Positions 18,996-29,496 of a stretch of 33,384 bases of DNA are shown piece after piece. Origin of the DNA: Bartonella tribocorum (GTDB lineage: Bacteria; Pseudomonadota; Alphaproteobacteria; Rhizobiales; Rhizobiaceae); assembly GCF_002778015.1 (NCBI RefSeq), contig NZ_NJPP01000009.1, positions 17,392 through 50,775 on the forward strand, written 5' to 3'. Both the position numbers and the translations under genes were made by a program. Positions within the stretch are counted from its first letter, which is position 1. The number at the start of each line of letters is the position of its first letter. The notes beneath the pieces were generated by a model. It saw only the letters and a list, made by a program, of their open reading frames with translations, was not told the origin of the DNA and did not search any database.

Positions 18996-20131
18996 TATAT
19001 ATCCATTCCATAAACTGCGGATACTTGCTGTTGATGGGACTTTGGATCATCGATAATTACTGTACTTCCTGGATAAAGCATTTGCACCCCTTGAATAACA
19101 ACTTGATCACCATTTTCTAGAGGAGCTTTCACAAAAACTTGATCTGCTTTATGCTGAATAATCGATACGGGTATAGACTCTACTTTTCCTTCTCTCACAC
19201 GCCAAACGAATGACCCTTTACTGTTCCATTGAATCGCAAGAGGATTAACAACAGGGAAAGAGCCACCATGGAATTGCAAAGAAACAGAAAAGGACATACC
19301 AGACATGAGCGTATCTTTTTCATTATTGATTTCAACCTGAGCATGAAGTGTGCGACTTTCTGGATCAACGACATTATCAATTGCATAAATATAACCAACA
19401 AATGATTTATCTGGCTGCGCCGTTAATGTTGCTGTAACCTTATCTCCCTTATGGATCTGTGATACATATCGTTCAGGGGCCCATATATCGACCAAAATAC
19501 GTTCTCTATTCTCAATACGGCCTATTACAGTATTAAGGGTCACGTTATTCCCCGCATCAATGGGCAAAATACCAACAACTCCAGAGATCGGTGCACGAAT
19601 TGTTCGCCGATCAAGATCTAATTCAGCGTTACGTAAAACTAAATTTGCATTATCCAATTCCAAGCGTTCTGTAATTTCTTGAACTTCTGTTGCAGTATTG
19701 CTGGCACGTAATTTAAGAATGCGTGAAAGCGTTAATGCATTATTATCACGTTGTACTTTTGCTTTTGCGGCTGCTATTTCCTCCTTTTTAGAATCAAGCT
19801 TTGCAATCATATCCCCCACTTGTACTTTTGTACCAGCTGACACAAAAAGCTTATCAATAACACCTGGAGAAAAAGGGGTAAGTTCAACTTCTGCGAGAGC
19901 TTGTCCACTCCCTAGAACGTTAAGTTGTTCATAAAAATCTTGAATTTTTACAAAATCAACGACAACATTTGTCGGTGGCCTTTCCATTTTTCCCTTTGAA
20001 GCTTTATACGATACCCTTGTTTTATCCACCGTAGAAATGGGGTGATCTACACTCCGTTTTCCAGCCCAATAAGTAACCATTAAAACGACAATTAAAAACA
20101 CCAATGGAAAAATCTTTTTTAATAACGTCAT
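18995..20131 (-). CDS. RND efflux membrane fusion protein (HlyD/AcrA family)
   Basis: A 378-residue periplasmic adaptor that links the RND pump to an outer-membrane channel. One N-terminal membrane anchor (residues 5-22, LLKKIFPLVFLIVVLMVT) is not followed by a lipobox, so it is anchored by the helix rather than by lipid. The lipoyl/hairpin region includes GVIDKLFVSAGTKVQVGD and RTIRAPISGVVG; the beta-barrel and C-terminal domains follow. AAGGGTGG precedes the ATG. It is first in the two-gene efflux operon; a pair of direct repeats at 20259-20307 lies about 130-180 bp upstream. Confidence 0.93.
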   Translation of the reverse strand: MTLLKKIFPLVFLIVVLMVTYWAGKRSVDHPISTVDKTRVSYKASKGKMERPPTNVVVDFVKIQDFYEQLNVLGSGQALAEVELTPFSPGVIDKLFVSAGTKVQVGDMIAKLDSKKEEIAAAKAKVQRDNNALTLSRILKLRASNTATEVQEITERLELDNANLVLRNAELDLDRRTIRAPISGVVGILPIDAGNNVTLNTVIGRIENRERILVDIWAPERYVSQIHKGDKVTATLTAQPDKSFVGYIYAIDNVVDPESRTLHAQVEINNEKDTLMSGMSFSVSLQFHGGSFPVVNPLAIQWNSKGSFVWRVREGKVESIPVSIIQHKADQVFVKAPLENGDQVVIQGVQMLYPGSTVIIDDPKSHQQQVSAVYGMDI

Positions 20132-20496
20132 ACATCCACCCTTGCTGTGTCATGTTTATCTGAAATAGTTTTCAACAGTAATATCGGCGTTTTACAGAAA
20201 AACCAAACAGCAGGTGTATACTTGACCCCCCACCGCAAAAACATACCTCATCTCTGCTTGACTATCTTTCATAGACTAAAACGTCAAGTTAACTATCGTT
20301 CATATCGCTTTGTACGGTCACAACAAGAAAATGCTCATATTAAAATCAATTTAAACCGTAATATTATTATATCATTTTTAAAATATCTCATAAAAAAAGA
20401 GATTTTTTTTATGACAACCCAAGTTTCACTTGCATTTCTTTGGTGAAACGATTAGGAACCCTTGTATCTTAGATAAGGTAGAAAAACAAAGCGTGT
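20132..20496. other. efflux operon upstream region
   Basis: No gene is called; a 99-codon frame (20147-20446, +) has no ribosome binding site and covers the expected promoter of the minus-strand efflux operon. It holds the direct repeats listed separately and the promoter region of tRNA-Arg. Confidence 0.4.
20259..20307 (-). promoter_or_regulatory. candidate operator pair upstream of the efflux operon
   Basis: ACTATCTTTCATA at 20261-20273 and ACTATCGTTCATA at 20292-20304 match at 12 of 13 positions and are 31 bp apart, close to three helical turns. The first is also a partial palindrome (CTAT..ATAG). On the minus strand a TTGACG lies between them. This layout suits a repressor controlling the pump, but no regulator gene is adjacent. 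Confidence 0.4.
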
Positions 20497-20573
20497 GCAC
20501 CCGTAGCTCAGCTGGATAGAGCACCAGACTACGAATCTGGGGGTCAGGAGTTCGAATCTCTTCGGGTGCGCCA
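20497..20573 (+). tRNA. tRNA-Arg (ACG)
   Basis: A 77-nt tRNA with acceptor GCACCCG pairing with CGGGTGC, discriminator G and encoded CCA. The anticodon loop CTACGAA gives ACG, which is deaminated to ICG in bacteria. D-arm and T-arm (AGTTCGAATCT) are canonical. Confidence 0.96.
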
Positions 20574-21335
20574 TCTATCAAATTCAATATCTTACTCGTA
20601 AATTCAAACCTCTTGAATTTCTTTTATGTGATTCATTTTTTCTCATCTTTGATGTTTTTTGTTCCATTCTATTATGAGGCGTTTCTTTAGCCATTTTGAT
20701 AGAATGGTATTTGTTATGCGGCCTTTAATTCAGCTCCAAAGTGCTTTTTTAGAAATAATCGTAGTGATTGTATGCGTGATGTGTGTTGTTTTCTTTTCTC
20801 AATCTATACACCTATTTTTGATCTCTTCAAGTTTATACCCTTTAGTCAATTAGATAATTTTTTACGTGCTTATTTCTTTTTTCCATTGATGGATATTTCT
20901 GAATATTTCATTGTTGTTCCCCTATCTTCAGAGGGATTTTAAGTATGCCACCCAAAATTGCTGTTTACCGCTCTCTAAAACTTTTTCAGTATGCTCTTCA
21001 AAACAACAAATATGAGATATAAAACTCACATCAATAGCGCTGCATCAAAAGTCCTTTAATTAATTACCCAAAAACTTTCTTCTGATGTTCATCATTTGCT
21101 GATATTGAGAGTGATATTGCTGATCAACTAAAAACTTATCGAAACTTAAAAAATCGAGATTCTTTTTCCCCAAAAACGATAAGAATCCTCTCGCAGTCCT
21201 TTAGCTTATCTCTTGCGTGCCATATCATTGATCTCTATGATATCTTATAGTTTCTGGTCTTTATGGATTCTTCTTATTAATCCATAGAGTACAGATCCCA
21301 AACGTTAATAAAAGCTTATTTTAGAGAATTTTTCC
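20574..21335. other. gene-free spacer upstream of fhs
   Basis: No convincing gene. A 64-codon frame at 20659 is a hydrophobic AT-rich translation and a 25-codon frame at 20945 (MPPKIAVYRSLKLFQY...) has a weak GAGGG upstream; neither is called. The fhs promoter should lie here. No riboswitch fold was recognised. Confidence 0.4.
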
Positions 21336-23009
21336 ATGCATAAAACAGATATTGAAATTGCTCGCACTGCTAAAAAGAAGCATATTACTGAAATTGCACA
21401 AAAAATTGGTATCTCACATGAAAATCTCATTCCCTATGGTCATGATAAAGCTAAAATTTCTTCTGCCTACATAAAATCACTTAATAAAAATCCAGATGGT
21501 AAACTTATCCTTGTCACGGCTATTAATCCTACACCTGCTGGAGAAGGAAAAACAACAACAACAGTTGGACTGAGTGATGCTCTTAATCTCATTGGAAAAA
21601 AAACTATAGCCACTTTGAGAGAACCGTCTTTAGGTCCCTGTTTTGGTGTCAAAGGTGGTGCGGCTGGTGGTGGTTACGCGCAAGTCGTCCCAATGGATGA
21701 CCTTAATTTACATTTTACCGGTGATTTTCATGCTATTACAGCAGCTCATAATCTTCTTGCCGCAATGATCGATAATCATCTTTATTGGGGAAACACTCTA
21801 AACATTGATCCACGGCGCATCGTTTGGAAACGCGTTCTTGATATGAATGACCGTGCATTGCGCGATATCGTTATTTCATTGGGAGGCGTAACAAATGGTT
21901 TTCCACGTCAAACAGGTTTTGATATCACTGTTGCATCAGAAATTATGGCACTTCTTTGTCTCTCTGACAATTTAGAAAATCTTACACAAAGACTCAAAAA
22001 AATTATTGTTGCTTATCGTTATGATAAAACACCCATCACCGTTGCTGATCTTAATGCGGAAGGTGCAATGGCTGTTCTTCTCAAAGACGCCATACAACCC
22101 AACCTTGTACAAACCATTGAAAATAATCCTGTTCTCGTTCACGGAGGACCTTTTGCCAATATTGCTCATGGTTGCAACTCAGTTATAGCAACAAAAACCG
22201 CTTTAAAACTCACTGATTATGTGGTCACAGAAGCAGGATTTGGAGCCGATCTTGGAGCAGAAAAGTTTTTCAACATCAAATGTCGACAAGCAGGTATTGT
22301 ACCAAGTGCTACAGTCATTGTCGCAACGATTCGTGCATTAAAAATGAATGGTGGTGTGGATAAAAATAACCTGACAGAAGAAAATATCACCGCTTTAGAA
22401 AAGGGAGCAGCTAATCTTTTACGGCATATCAAAAATATGGAGCTCTACGGCATCCCTTGTGTTGTCGCGATTAATCATTTTGACAGCGATAGCGATGCCG
22501 AAATAAGAACATTACAAAAAATAGTTGCAACAACTGGACACAAAGCACTTATTTGTAAGCATTGGGAACAAGGTGGAAAAGGCGCTATAGAACTTGCGAA
22601 AGAACTCGTTTCCTTAATTGAAAAGCAAGATTCCCATTTTAAAGTTCTCTATCAAGATGATATTCCCCTCGTTCAAAAAATTAATTGTATTATAACAAAG
22701 CTATATGGTGGGCGTGGCGCTATCATCTCAACTCCTATTCTTAAACAACTTAAATCTTGGGAAAAAGAAGGGTTTGGCACCTACCCTATTTGTATGGCAA
22801 AAACACCTTATTCTTTTTCTGCTGATCCCAAGCAATATGGTGCTCCTGTTGATTTTGAAATTCCTGTGCGAGAAGTTCGTCTCTGTGCCGGAGCCGGCTT
22901 TATTGTTGTCATTTGTGGAGACGTTATGACCATGCCCGGTTTACCGCATTATCCTACCGCTGAAAAAATTTATCTTGACGAAAATGATCAAATACAAGGG
23001 CTTTCATAA
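21336..23009 (+). CDS. fhs: formate--tetrahydrofolate ligase
   Basis: A 557-residue cytoplasmic enzyme that makes 10-formyl-THF from formate, THF and ATP and so supplies one-carbon units for purines and formyl-Met-tRNA. The nucleotide-binding loop is [10 protein letters not shown] (66-75); [20 protein letters not shown] and [13 protein letters not shown] are the two family signatures. Length is typical (about 555). The ATG has only a weak AGAGAA upstream. It stands alone; rpsU follows 186 bp later on the same strand. No folD or formate-generating gene is adjacent. Confidence 0.97.
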   Translation: MHKTDIEIARTAKKKHITEIAQKIGISHENLIPYGHDKAKISSAYIKSLNKNPDGKLILVTAINPTPAGEGKTTTTVGLSDALNLIGKKTIATLREPSLGPCFGVKGGAAGGGYAQVVPMDDLNLHFTGDFHAITAAHNLLAAMIDNHLYWGNTLNIDPRRIVWKRVLDMNDRALRDIVISLGGVTNGFPRQTGFDITVASEIMALLCLSDNLENLTQRLKKIIVAYRYDKTPITVADLNAEGAMAVLLKDAIQPNLVQTIENNPVLVHGGPFANIAHGCNSVIATKTALKLTDYVVTEAGFGADLGAEKFFNIKCRQAGIVPSATVIVATIRALKMNGGVDKNNLTEENITALEKGAANLLRHIKNMELYGIPCVVAINHFDSDSDAEIRTLQKIVATTGHKALICKHWEQGGKGAIELAKELVSLIEKQDSHFKVLYQDDIPLVQKINCIITKLYGGRGAIISTPILKQLKSWEKEGFGTYPICMAKTPYSFSADPKQYGAPVDFEIPVREVRLCAGAGFIVVICGDVMTMPGLPHYPTAEKIYLDENDQIQGLS

Positions 23010-23195
23010 GTTTATAATCGTAAGCTCTATCATTCATTATGAAATGCGTTTTATTATAAAAAGGATAGAATTTGAAAAAGCGATATAGACAAATGTCTTA
23101 TTTATATGATATAAATTTCTGTCCTTTTGGGTATGCCTTTAAAAGGACGTAGGTTTTTCCTATCATTTTTGACACTGAAAAGAGCAGGATAAATA

Positions 23196-23429
23196 GTGCA
23201 AGTACTCGTTCGTGATAATAATGTTGACCAAGCGCTCCGCGCGTTGAAAAAAAAGATGCAGCGTGAAGGTATCTTCCGTGAAATGAAAATGCGTAGTTAT
23301 TATGAAAAGCCATCTGAAAAACGTGCTCGTGAAAAAGCTGAGGCTATTCGTCGTACACGTAAGCTTGCTCGTAAGCGTGCGCAAAGAGAGGGCTTTGTGA
23401 GTAACGGACGGACTGTTGCAGTGAAGTGA
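23196..23429 (+). CDS. rpsU: 30S ribosomal protein S21
   Basis: A 77-residue basic protein of the small ribosomal subunit, which assists mRNA base-pairing at initiation. It starts with GTG ([20 protein letters not shown]), with AGCAGGA about 9 nt upstream, and has the S21 core [20 protein letters not shown] followed by a basic tail, as usual in alphaproteobacteria. After the stop, a self-complementary ATGCATC/GATGCAT lies at about 23433, but it has no T-run and is not called a terminator. Confidence 0.96.
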   Translation: MQVLVRDNNVDQALRALKKKMQREGIFREMKMRSYYEKPSEKRAREKAEAIRRTRKLARKRAQREGFVSNGRTVAVK

Positions 23430-24470
23430 TATGCATCTGATGCATCATAGAATCGCATAAGCAGTAAACAATAAGCTACAGAAAAGTTTTATCTTCATAG
23501 CAATGTAGTAGAATGTTTGTATTTGGTGTTTTGCGTCCAATGTTATCTCGTGTTTTAGCTGTATAAACGAATAAATGATCTGAAAGTGATAAAACTTTTT
23601 ATCATAGAAATGGGGCTTACTTCACTCTTATGGTTTTCAAAAATAGATAACAAGCGACACTGGAAATATTTAAGCAATTTGTTTCTATGTGAAATGTGAG
23701 TCGAATGTAAGACGTTTTATTATCACTTTTCGCTATCATTTTTCTCCTTCTTGTTATCTTTCAAAGAACTGTTTTTTATATATAGATCTCATGATGGTTT
23801 TCTTTTTTGTCCTTAAATATTCTGCATTTTTTGAAGATTTTAGAGCAGATTGCAAAACACAAATGACTACCGCGATATGCGATTGGGTGTGTAAGAATAT
23901 GAAAATACATAACTTTCTTCACTTACGTAATGAAACAATATAAGTCTTTATATCTTTTGATTCTATCCTGCTAAAGAATGAAGAATTTTAACCTCTGCAT
24001 TACAGATTAGTTTTTCTTGATAAATTTTTCTTACTAATCACATATATAATTCCCTCATAGATGTATCGAGCAGCCTCTCCACTGAATTGAATATTTCACT
24101 CAACTTTTTTATACTGAGTAAGAAAAAATTGATAATAAACAGAGAAAACACTGTATTTTAATATGTGTGAATCTGCCTTATATTACTATTTGTTATGAAA
24201 ATAATTTTACAATTTAAATAACAACCAAAAATTTATAACGCATTGATCTATCATCATACGTAATCGTTATTCATATTAAGTAATAGCTCTGAACACAACA
24301 GTACATTGATTTATAATGATAATTTATCGTTATTCATATTGAATTAGAACCCGGTAATACCGTAAGATTCTCTTAAATCTGTCTCTCTTGCATCATTTGA
24401 AATCATTCGCCTGCACGTTACAAAAACGGGATTAGCATTTGGATAAAATTTGTATAAGAAAGGAGTAAAA
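23430..24470. other. 1-kb gene-free spacer
   Basis: No gene is supported (an 84-codon frame at 23689 lacks a ribosome binding site). A direct duplication is present near 24243-24290 and 24308-24350, centred on TCGTTATTCATATT. The end (24355-24470) resembles the upstream region of other integrase remnants (ATACCGTAAGATTCTCT, then GATTAGCATTTGGATAAAA). Confidence 0.4.
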
Positions 24471-24680
24471 ATGCTCCTTATGAATTATCTTAAGTGCCAA
24501 GTTTGTCACAACATACACGAGCTGGCATAAGTGTGTGATGGTGTTAGCTTATTCCTTTACAAACGTAAAGATGGAGGGCTCAATAGATTTATTTACCTCA
24601 TGGGCGATGCTGTAAAATGGGTTTGGATGCGCTTTGAGAGATGTTTCTTTAAAACAAGCCCGTTAATTGGCAACCAAATA
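24471..24680 (+). pseudogene. tyrosine integrase remnant, copy 3
   Basis: N-terminal fragment of the same integrase family. AAGGAG precedes the ATG at 24471. Pieced across frames: NYLKCQVCHNIHELA, stop, VCDGVSLFLYKRKDGG, then KMGLDAL, RDVSL, KQAR, LAT. This is the arm-type DNA-binding domain (usual form ...DGGGLYLHKRKDGG...MGLGALRDVSLKQAREL). Several frameshifts and stops; nothing of the core or catalytic domain is seen after about 24680. Confidence 0.65.
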
Positions 24681-25463
24681 GCGCTCTGTTTTACAGTAAA
24701 GTCTTTCATCATATCCTTCTCCTATTCAATCAATCAAATTTATTTTCTTGTACATCACAGACAGCGTTAGTATGCTAATAAATTAAAAGCTATTTAAGAA
24801 AAAAATAAAAAGGCTTCTTATGAGCGCTATAAATAATGAAGAATTACATAACATTGGAAGCTGACCCGTAAAATGACGATATCAACTTATCTGCCACACG
24901 GATAAGCGTTATCATTGCATAAAAGATTTCATAAAATGGATTATCACGTAAACGCGTAAAATTGTCTTGTTAAAATGAGTCTTTCACATATCAATCTGCT
25001 CTATAATGTTGCTTATATTTTTACGCTTAAATGTTTCATGCATCGCATTATTTTGTCCATTCAAAACTTCTTTTCACACCCCATATCCCCCCTTTACTGA
25101 ACAGTTTTTTGCTCATAAAGATGTATTCTTATATTTCTATTTTGAGAAATAAATCCCGAAAAGAAATACCACACTTTAGCCCTGATCTACTGTACAAAAA
25201 CTGTTCTGATCCCAATATGCTTTACTCTTTTATCACGCATACGGCTCCATAAAAATCCAATATTTATTTACAACCACACCCTCACAAACAAGATAGGCAC
25301 TCAGAAATTCAAACCTTTATTTTCCTTATTTTGCTGTTTTTGTAACAATTTTTTTATCGTTTAGATCTCTTTAACGAGCAATATGCCATACTTTTTATCC
25401 GTTTCCAGTCTTATCTTCCAGATGTTAGATTTCCAGTATTATGATAAAATAAAGGAGTTAAGT
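24681..25463. other. gene-free spacer
   Basis: No gene and no further integrase match were recognised. The 73-codon frame at 25031 has no ribosome binding site and is not called. The 5' end of the longer frame beginning at 25383 is excluded because the better start of the SH3 gene is at 25464. Confidence 0.4.
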
Positions 25464-26021
25464 GTGCAAAATTCTCATTGGTTTCGCGTTTCAAGGCTCG
25501 CATCCTATATTTTAATAGCAAAAGTCATTGTATTGGGTTCAGTTCATGTGTTGCACGCACAAACATTTAATCAAAATTTAGGGCCTAGTGGTTTACCCCT
25601 TCCTCGATTTGCTTCGATTAAGCCTACCCGTGTTAATGTACGCGTCGGACCAGGAAGCAACTATTCTATCAGTTTTACTTATAAAAAGAAGGGATTACCT
25701 ATTGAAATAATTCAAGAATATGATCAATGGCGCAAAATTCGTGATGCAGAAGGCGATGAAGGGTGGGTGTATCAATCGCTTTTATCAGGAAAGCGAACTG
25801 CTATAACTCTTCCATGGCAAAAAGATAAAACAAAAAGACTAATGCTCCGAAAAACACCCAACGACAACGCAGAATTTGTGGCAGAAGTAGAGCCTAATGT
25901 CATCGGTAATATCCACCAATGCGATGGACAATGGTGTGAAATCACTCTTCATAATGTCCATGGTTGGCTTCATCAATCTCACTTATGGGGAATTTATCCT
26001 GATGAAAAAATAAAAAGATAA
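25464..26021 (+). CDS. secreted bacterial SH3-domain protein
   Basis: The frame is open from 25383, but GTG at 25464, with AAGGAG at 25452-25457, is the likely start (185 aa). That choice gives a clean signal peptide: basic start (HWFRVSRLA), hydrophobic core and cleavage after VLHA, before QTF. The mature part has an SH3b domain (about 50-110: RVNVRVGPGSNYSI, YDQWRKIRDAEGDEGWVYQS) and a second, more divergent one (MLRKTPNDNAE, CDGQWCEITLHNVHGWLHQS). Such domains bind peptidoglycan or protein partners in the periplasm. No catalytic domain is attached. It is convergent with irr, 49 bp apart. Confidence 0.85.
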   Translation: MQNSHWFRVSRLASYILIAKVIVLGSVHVLHAQTFNQNLGPSGLPLPRFASIKPTRVNVRVGPGSNYSISFTYKKKGLPIEIIQEYDQWRKIRDAEGDEGWVYQSLLSGKRTAITLPWQKDKTKRLMLRKTPNDNAEFVAEVEPNVIGNIHQCDGQWCEITLHNVHGWLHQSHLWGIYPDEKIKR

Positions 26022-26070
26022 TGAATGCTTAAACGCATCAAGTTTAATCTTTATTTCTCATTAAACACCC

Positions 26071-26583
26071 TCACTCCCTATTACGAGATTGATTTTTTGG
26101 TTTCAACCGCACGATCAAATCAACATGTGAAATTTCCATATCTTTTGGTGGTGTAGGTAAATTTTTAATAATAAGAGCTTCTTCCAAATCGCATGGAATA
26201 TCAAGAATACGATTTTCGCCTTCTATATAAAAATGGTAGTGATCAGAAGTGTTGGTATCAAACCAAGTTTTCGAACCTTCCACAGCAATAATCCGCAACA
26301 ACCCCACTTCTGTAAATTGATGAAGTGTATTATAAACCGTTGCTAAAGATACAGGCACACCTGCCCTTACAACCTCCTCATAAAGCTCTTCTGCAGTAAT
26401 ATGACGATTTCCTTGAGAAAAAATCATATGTGCAAGCCCTAACCGCTGACGCGTTGGACGCAAACCATTTTGACGCAAACGTTTTTCTAACATAGAAATG
26501 GAATAACACTGCACATCCTCTCTAGACTCTTTTCTGAGCTGTTGCTCCTCATTCAGATCTAAACTATCTGCGCTCATGGCCAT
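26071..26583 (-). CDS. irr: Fur-family iron response regulator Irr
   Basis: A DNA-binding regulator of the Fur superfamily, used by Rhizobiales to control iron and heme genes. The winged helix holds GLRPTRQRLGLAHMIF and the recognition helix SLATVYNTLHQFTEVGLL; the dimerisation domain has the HYHFYIEG motif typical of Irr, which binds heme or metal. No GCPWHD-type N-terminal heme motif as in Bradyrhizobium is present. The frame is open from a TTG at 26631, but ATG at 26583 (170 aa) or 26577 is more likely. It is divergent from fabA, a pairing also known in Agrobacterium, Rhizobium and Brucella. Confidence 0.9.
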   Translation of the reverse strand: MAMSADSLDLNEEQQLRKESREDVQCYSISMLEKRLRQNGLRPTRQRLGLAHMIFSQGNRHITAEELYEEVVRAGVPVSLATVYNTLHQFTEVGLLRIIAVEGSKTWFDTNTSDHYHFYIEGENRILDIPCDLEEALIIKNLPTPPKDMEISHVDLIVRLKPKNQSRNRE

Positions 26584-26816
26584 ATTATAAACCAAAAAAT
26601 ATGTTCCTACTCCAATAAAATCAAAATACAAAAACGAGAATAGTATGGTGTTATCTTGTATTCCATTTTTTTATGATTATTTACGTAGGATACATAAAAA
26701 AAGGCCTTTGTCATTAAAAATGATATAAAATCATTTCCCTCTCTTTAAAATTTGCTCTAAAAGTAGGTTGGGAAAAAGCGCAGAAATAAAAATATATGCA
26801 GATAAATGGAGTAACA

Positions 26817-27326
26817 ATGGCTGAACAAAAGTCTCGCTACACTTATGAAGAGCTTCTAAGCTGCGCTCGCGGCGAAATGTTTGGGAGGGGTAATGCGCAA
26901 TTGCCAGCACCGCCGATGTTAATGATTCATCGAATCACTCAAATCAGTGAAACTGGTGGTAAATACGATAAAGGAATGGTTCGTGCTGAATTTGACATTA
27001 CAGAAGACCTGTGGTTCTTTAATTGTCACTTTATAGGTGATCCCGTCATGCCGGGGTGTCTGGGATTGGATGGTATGTGGCAATTAACAGGTTTTTTTCT
27101 TGGTTGGTTAGGAGAACCAGGGAAAGGAAGAGCAATATCGACAGGTGAGGTGAAACTATCAGGTATGGTAACGCCACAAACTAAACTTCTTGAATATGAG
27201 ATAGATTTTAAGCGTATCCGACGTGGGAATTTAGTCTTAGGAATAGCTGATGGGTGTCTAAAAGCAGATGGAGAGACTATTTATAAAGCGAATGATTTGC
27301 GCGTTGCTTTATTCAAAGAAGCTTGA
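26817..27326 (+). CDS. fabA: 3-hydroxydecanoyl-ACP dehydratase/isomerase
   Basis: A 169-residue cytoplasmic hot-dog-fold enzyme that dehydrates 3-hydroxydecanoyl-ACP and isomerises the product to cis-3-decenoyl-ACP, the entry to anaerobic unsaturated fatty acid synthesis. Catalytic His71 is in [17 protein letters not shown] and Asp85 in GLDGMWQ, matching E. coli His70/Asp84. The frame is open from an ATG at 26796; ATG at 26817 has GGAG about 6 nt upstream and gives the standard length. It is first in fabA-fabB-fabI, with 57 bp before fabB. Confidence 0.97.
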   Translation: MAEQKSRYTYEELLSCARGEMFGRGNAQLPAPPMLMIHRITQISETGGKYDKGMVRAEFDITEDLWFFNCHFIGDPVMPGCLGLDGMWQLTGFFLGWLGEPGKGRAISTGEVKLSGMVTPQTKLLEYEIDFKRIRRGNLVLGIADGCLKADGETIYKANDLRVALFKEA

Positions 27327-27383
27327 ATGTTATTTTCATCAGGAAGAATTTTTTACTATTCTGTATGGAATAAGGAGGTATGA

Positions 27384-28604
27384 ATGCGTCGAGTTGTTGT
27401 AACTGGAATGGGAATTGTCTCAGCGATTGGAAATAATCCAGGGGCCGTTTTAACCAGTTTACGTGAGGCAAAATCTGGAATTTCTTACGCACCTCAATAT
27501 GCTGAGTTAGGCTTTCGTAGCAGAGTTTACGGTAAACCTGATATTAATATAGAAGAATTGGTCGATCGACGCGCCCTACGCTTTCATGGACGTGGAACAG
27601 CTTGGAATCATATCGCCATGGATCAAGCAATTGCTGATGCTGGTCTAGAGTCTCATGAAGTATCAAACGAACACACAGGTATTATTATGGGTTCTGGAGG
27701 TGCTTCAACGCAATCAATCGTAGAAGCCGCTGATATTACACGCCAAAAAGGTCCAAAACGTGTTGGGCCTTTTGTTGTCCCTAAAGCGATGAGTTCTACA
27801 GCATCTGCAACATTAGCAACTTTCTTTAAAATAAAAGGGGTGAACTATTCAATCTCTTCAGCTTGTGCTACCTCCAATCATTGTATTGGGAATGCTTATG
27901 AAATGATCCAATATGGTAAACAGAAGCGCATTTTTGCCGGTGGCTGCGAAGATTTGGATTGGACACTCTCTGTTTTATTCGATGCTATGGGCGCTATGTC
28001 TAGCAGATATAATGATATTCCTCACAAAGCTTCACGTGCCTATGATGTCAATCGTGATGGATTTGTTATTGCTGGGGGTGCGGGTGTTTTAGTCCTTGAA
28101 GACCTAGAACTTGCTAAAGCACGCGGAGCAAAAATCTACGGAGAAATCGTTGGATATGGTGTAACATCCGATGGGCATGACATGGTTTCTCCATCAGGAG
28201 AGGGAGCAGAACGGTGCATGCGCATGGCCCTTGCAACAGTCAATCATAAAATTGATTATATCAATCCCCATGCTACAGCAACCCCTGTTGGTGACCCTCC
28301 TGAAATAGAAGCTATCCGCCGTATTTTTGGAGCAGGTGATCAATGCCCACCCATTTCTGCTACCAAATCTCTAACAGGGCATTCCTTAGGAGCCGCAGGT
28401 GTTCACGAAGCGATCTATACATTGTTAATGATGAATCATAATTTTATTTGTGAAAGTGCCCATATTGAAGAACTTGATCCAGCTTTTGCTGATATGCCAA
28501 TCGTTCGTGAACGACGTGATCATCAACAACTGAATACCGTATTGTCAAATACTTTTGGTTTTGGCGGTACCAATGCAACACTTGTTTTTCAACGCTATGG
28601 ATAA
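27384..28604 (+). CDS. fabB: beta-ketoacyl-ACP synthase I
   Basis: A 406-residue condensing enzyme with the Cys-His-His triad of the thiolase fold: Cys161 ([10 protein letters not shown]), His296 ([12 protein letters not shown]) and His333 ([11 protein letters not shown]), plus Lys328. It elongates the cis-3-decenoyl-ACP made by FabA. HATAT replaces the commoner HGTST around the second catalytic residue, but the His itself is kept. AAGGAGG lies just before the ATG. It is co-directional with fabA and fabI and very probably co-transcribed; 48 bp separate it from fabI. Confidence 0.97.
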   Translation: MRRVVVTGMGIVSAIGNNPGAVLTSLREAKSGISYAPQYAELGFRSRVYGKPDINIEELVDRRALRFHGRGTAWNHIAMDQAIADAGLESHEVSNEHTGIIMGSGGASTQSIVEAADITRQKGPKRVGPFVVPKAMSSTASATLATFFKIKGVNYSISSACATSNHCIGNAYEMIQYGKQKRIFAGGCEDLDWTLSVLFDAMGAMSSRYNDIPHKASRAYDVNRDGFVIAGGAGVLVLEDLELAKARGAKIYGEIVGYGVTSDGHDMVSPSGEGAERCMRMALATVNHKIDYINPHATATPVGDPPEIEAIRRIFGAGDQCPPISATKSLTGHSLGAAGVHEAIYTLLMMNHNFICESAHIEELDPAFADMPIVRERRDHQQLNTVLSNTFGFGGTNATLVFQRYG

Positions 28605-28652
28605 ATAAAAGTTCTTAGTAATTGAAAAAAATACGGTCTTACGGAGAATAAT

Positions 28653-29471
28653 ATGAAAGGTTTGATGGAGGGCAAACGTGGCCTTATTATGGGAATTGCC
28701 AATGACCATTCAATTGCTTGGGGCATTGCCTGCCAACTCGCACAAGCAGGAGCTGAATTAGCTTTAACTTATCAAGGAGAAGCTTTTGGAAAACGTGTTC
28801 AGCCCCTAGCAAATAAGCTTGGCTGCAAATTAGTTCTAGAGTGTGATGTTGAAAAAATTGAAAACGTTGACTACGTCTTTGAGAAACTTGAAAAAGAATG
28901 GAAAGCGATTGATTTTATTGTCCATGCCATTGGGTTTTCAGATAAAAATCAGCTCAAAGGACGTTACGTTGATGTTACAACGCGTGAAAACTTTCAACGT
29001 ACAATGGTTATTTCAGCTTATTCCTTTACTGAAATTGCTCAGCGCGCGGGAAAGCTTATGCCTCATGGAGGAGCACTTTTAACCCTTACCTATGGCGCTT
29101 CACAGCAAGTTGTCCCTAATTATAATATCATGGGGGTTGCTAAAGCTGCTTTAGAAGCTATGGTCCGTTATTTAGCGGCAGATTTTGGCCCGCAAAATAT
29201 CCGTGTTAATGCAATTTCAGCTGGTCCTGTTAGGACCCTAGCAGGTAATGGTATTGCAGCAGCACGTGCAATATTTTCACATCAACGCCGTAATGCTCCA
29301 TTACGTCGTACCGTGGATATTCATGAAATTGGAAAATCTGCTCTTTATCTGCTCTCAGACTTGTCATCAGGCGTTACAGGTGAAATCCATTATGTTGATT
29401 CAGGCTATAACGTCATGTCTATGCCAATTCTTGAAGAACTGAAAAAAAATGACGATACACAAGAAGGATAA
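28653..29471 (+). CDS. fabI: enoyl-ACP reductase (NADH), FabI
   Basis: A 272-residue short-chain dehydrogenase that reduces trans-2-enoyl-ACP in the last step of each elongation cycle. The N-terminal NAD fold begins RGLIMGIANDHSIAWGIA. The FabI-type active site is Tyr147, Tyr157 and Lys164 (YNIMGVAKAALEAMVRYLA). It is the classical triclosan target family. ACGGAGAA precedes the ATG; a second ATG four codons later is possible. It is the last gene of the fab cluster; an integrase pseudogene ends 25 bp beyond on the opposite strand. Confidence 0.97.
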   Translation: MKGLMEGKRGLIMGIANDHSIAWGIACQLAQAGAELALTYQGEAFGKRVQPLANKLGCKLVLECDVEKIENVDYVFEKLEKEWKAIDFIVHAIGFSDKNQLKGRYVDVTTRENFQRTMVISAYSFTEIAQRAGKLMPHGGALLTLTYGASQQVVPNYNIMGVAKAALEAMVRYLAADFGPQNIRVNAISAGPVRTLAGNGIAAARAIFSHQRRNAPLRRTVDIHEIGKSALYLLSDLSSGVTGEIHYVDSGYNVMSMPILEELKKNDDTQEG

Positions 29472-29496
29472 AAAACATCCGACTTAAAAAATAAAA

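Noticed and set aside
23586..23603. TGATAAA...TTTATCA hairpin as an rpsU terminator
   Set aside because: Weak AT-only stem about 155 bp after the stop and not followed by a T-run.
24531..24770. 79-codon ORF containing KRKDGG
   Set aside because: Chance open stretch of integrase copy 3; upstream and downstream frames carry the rest of the domain.
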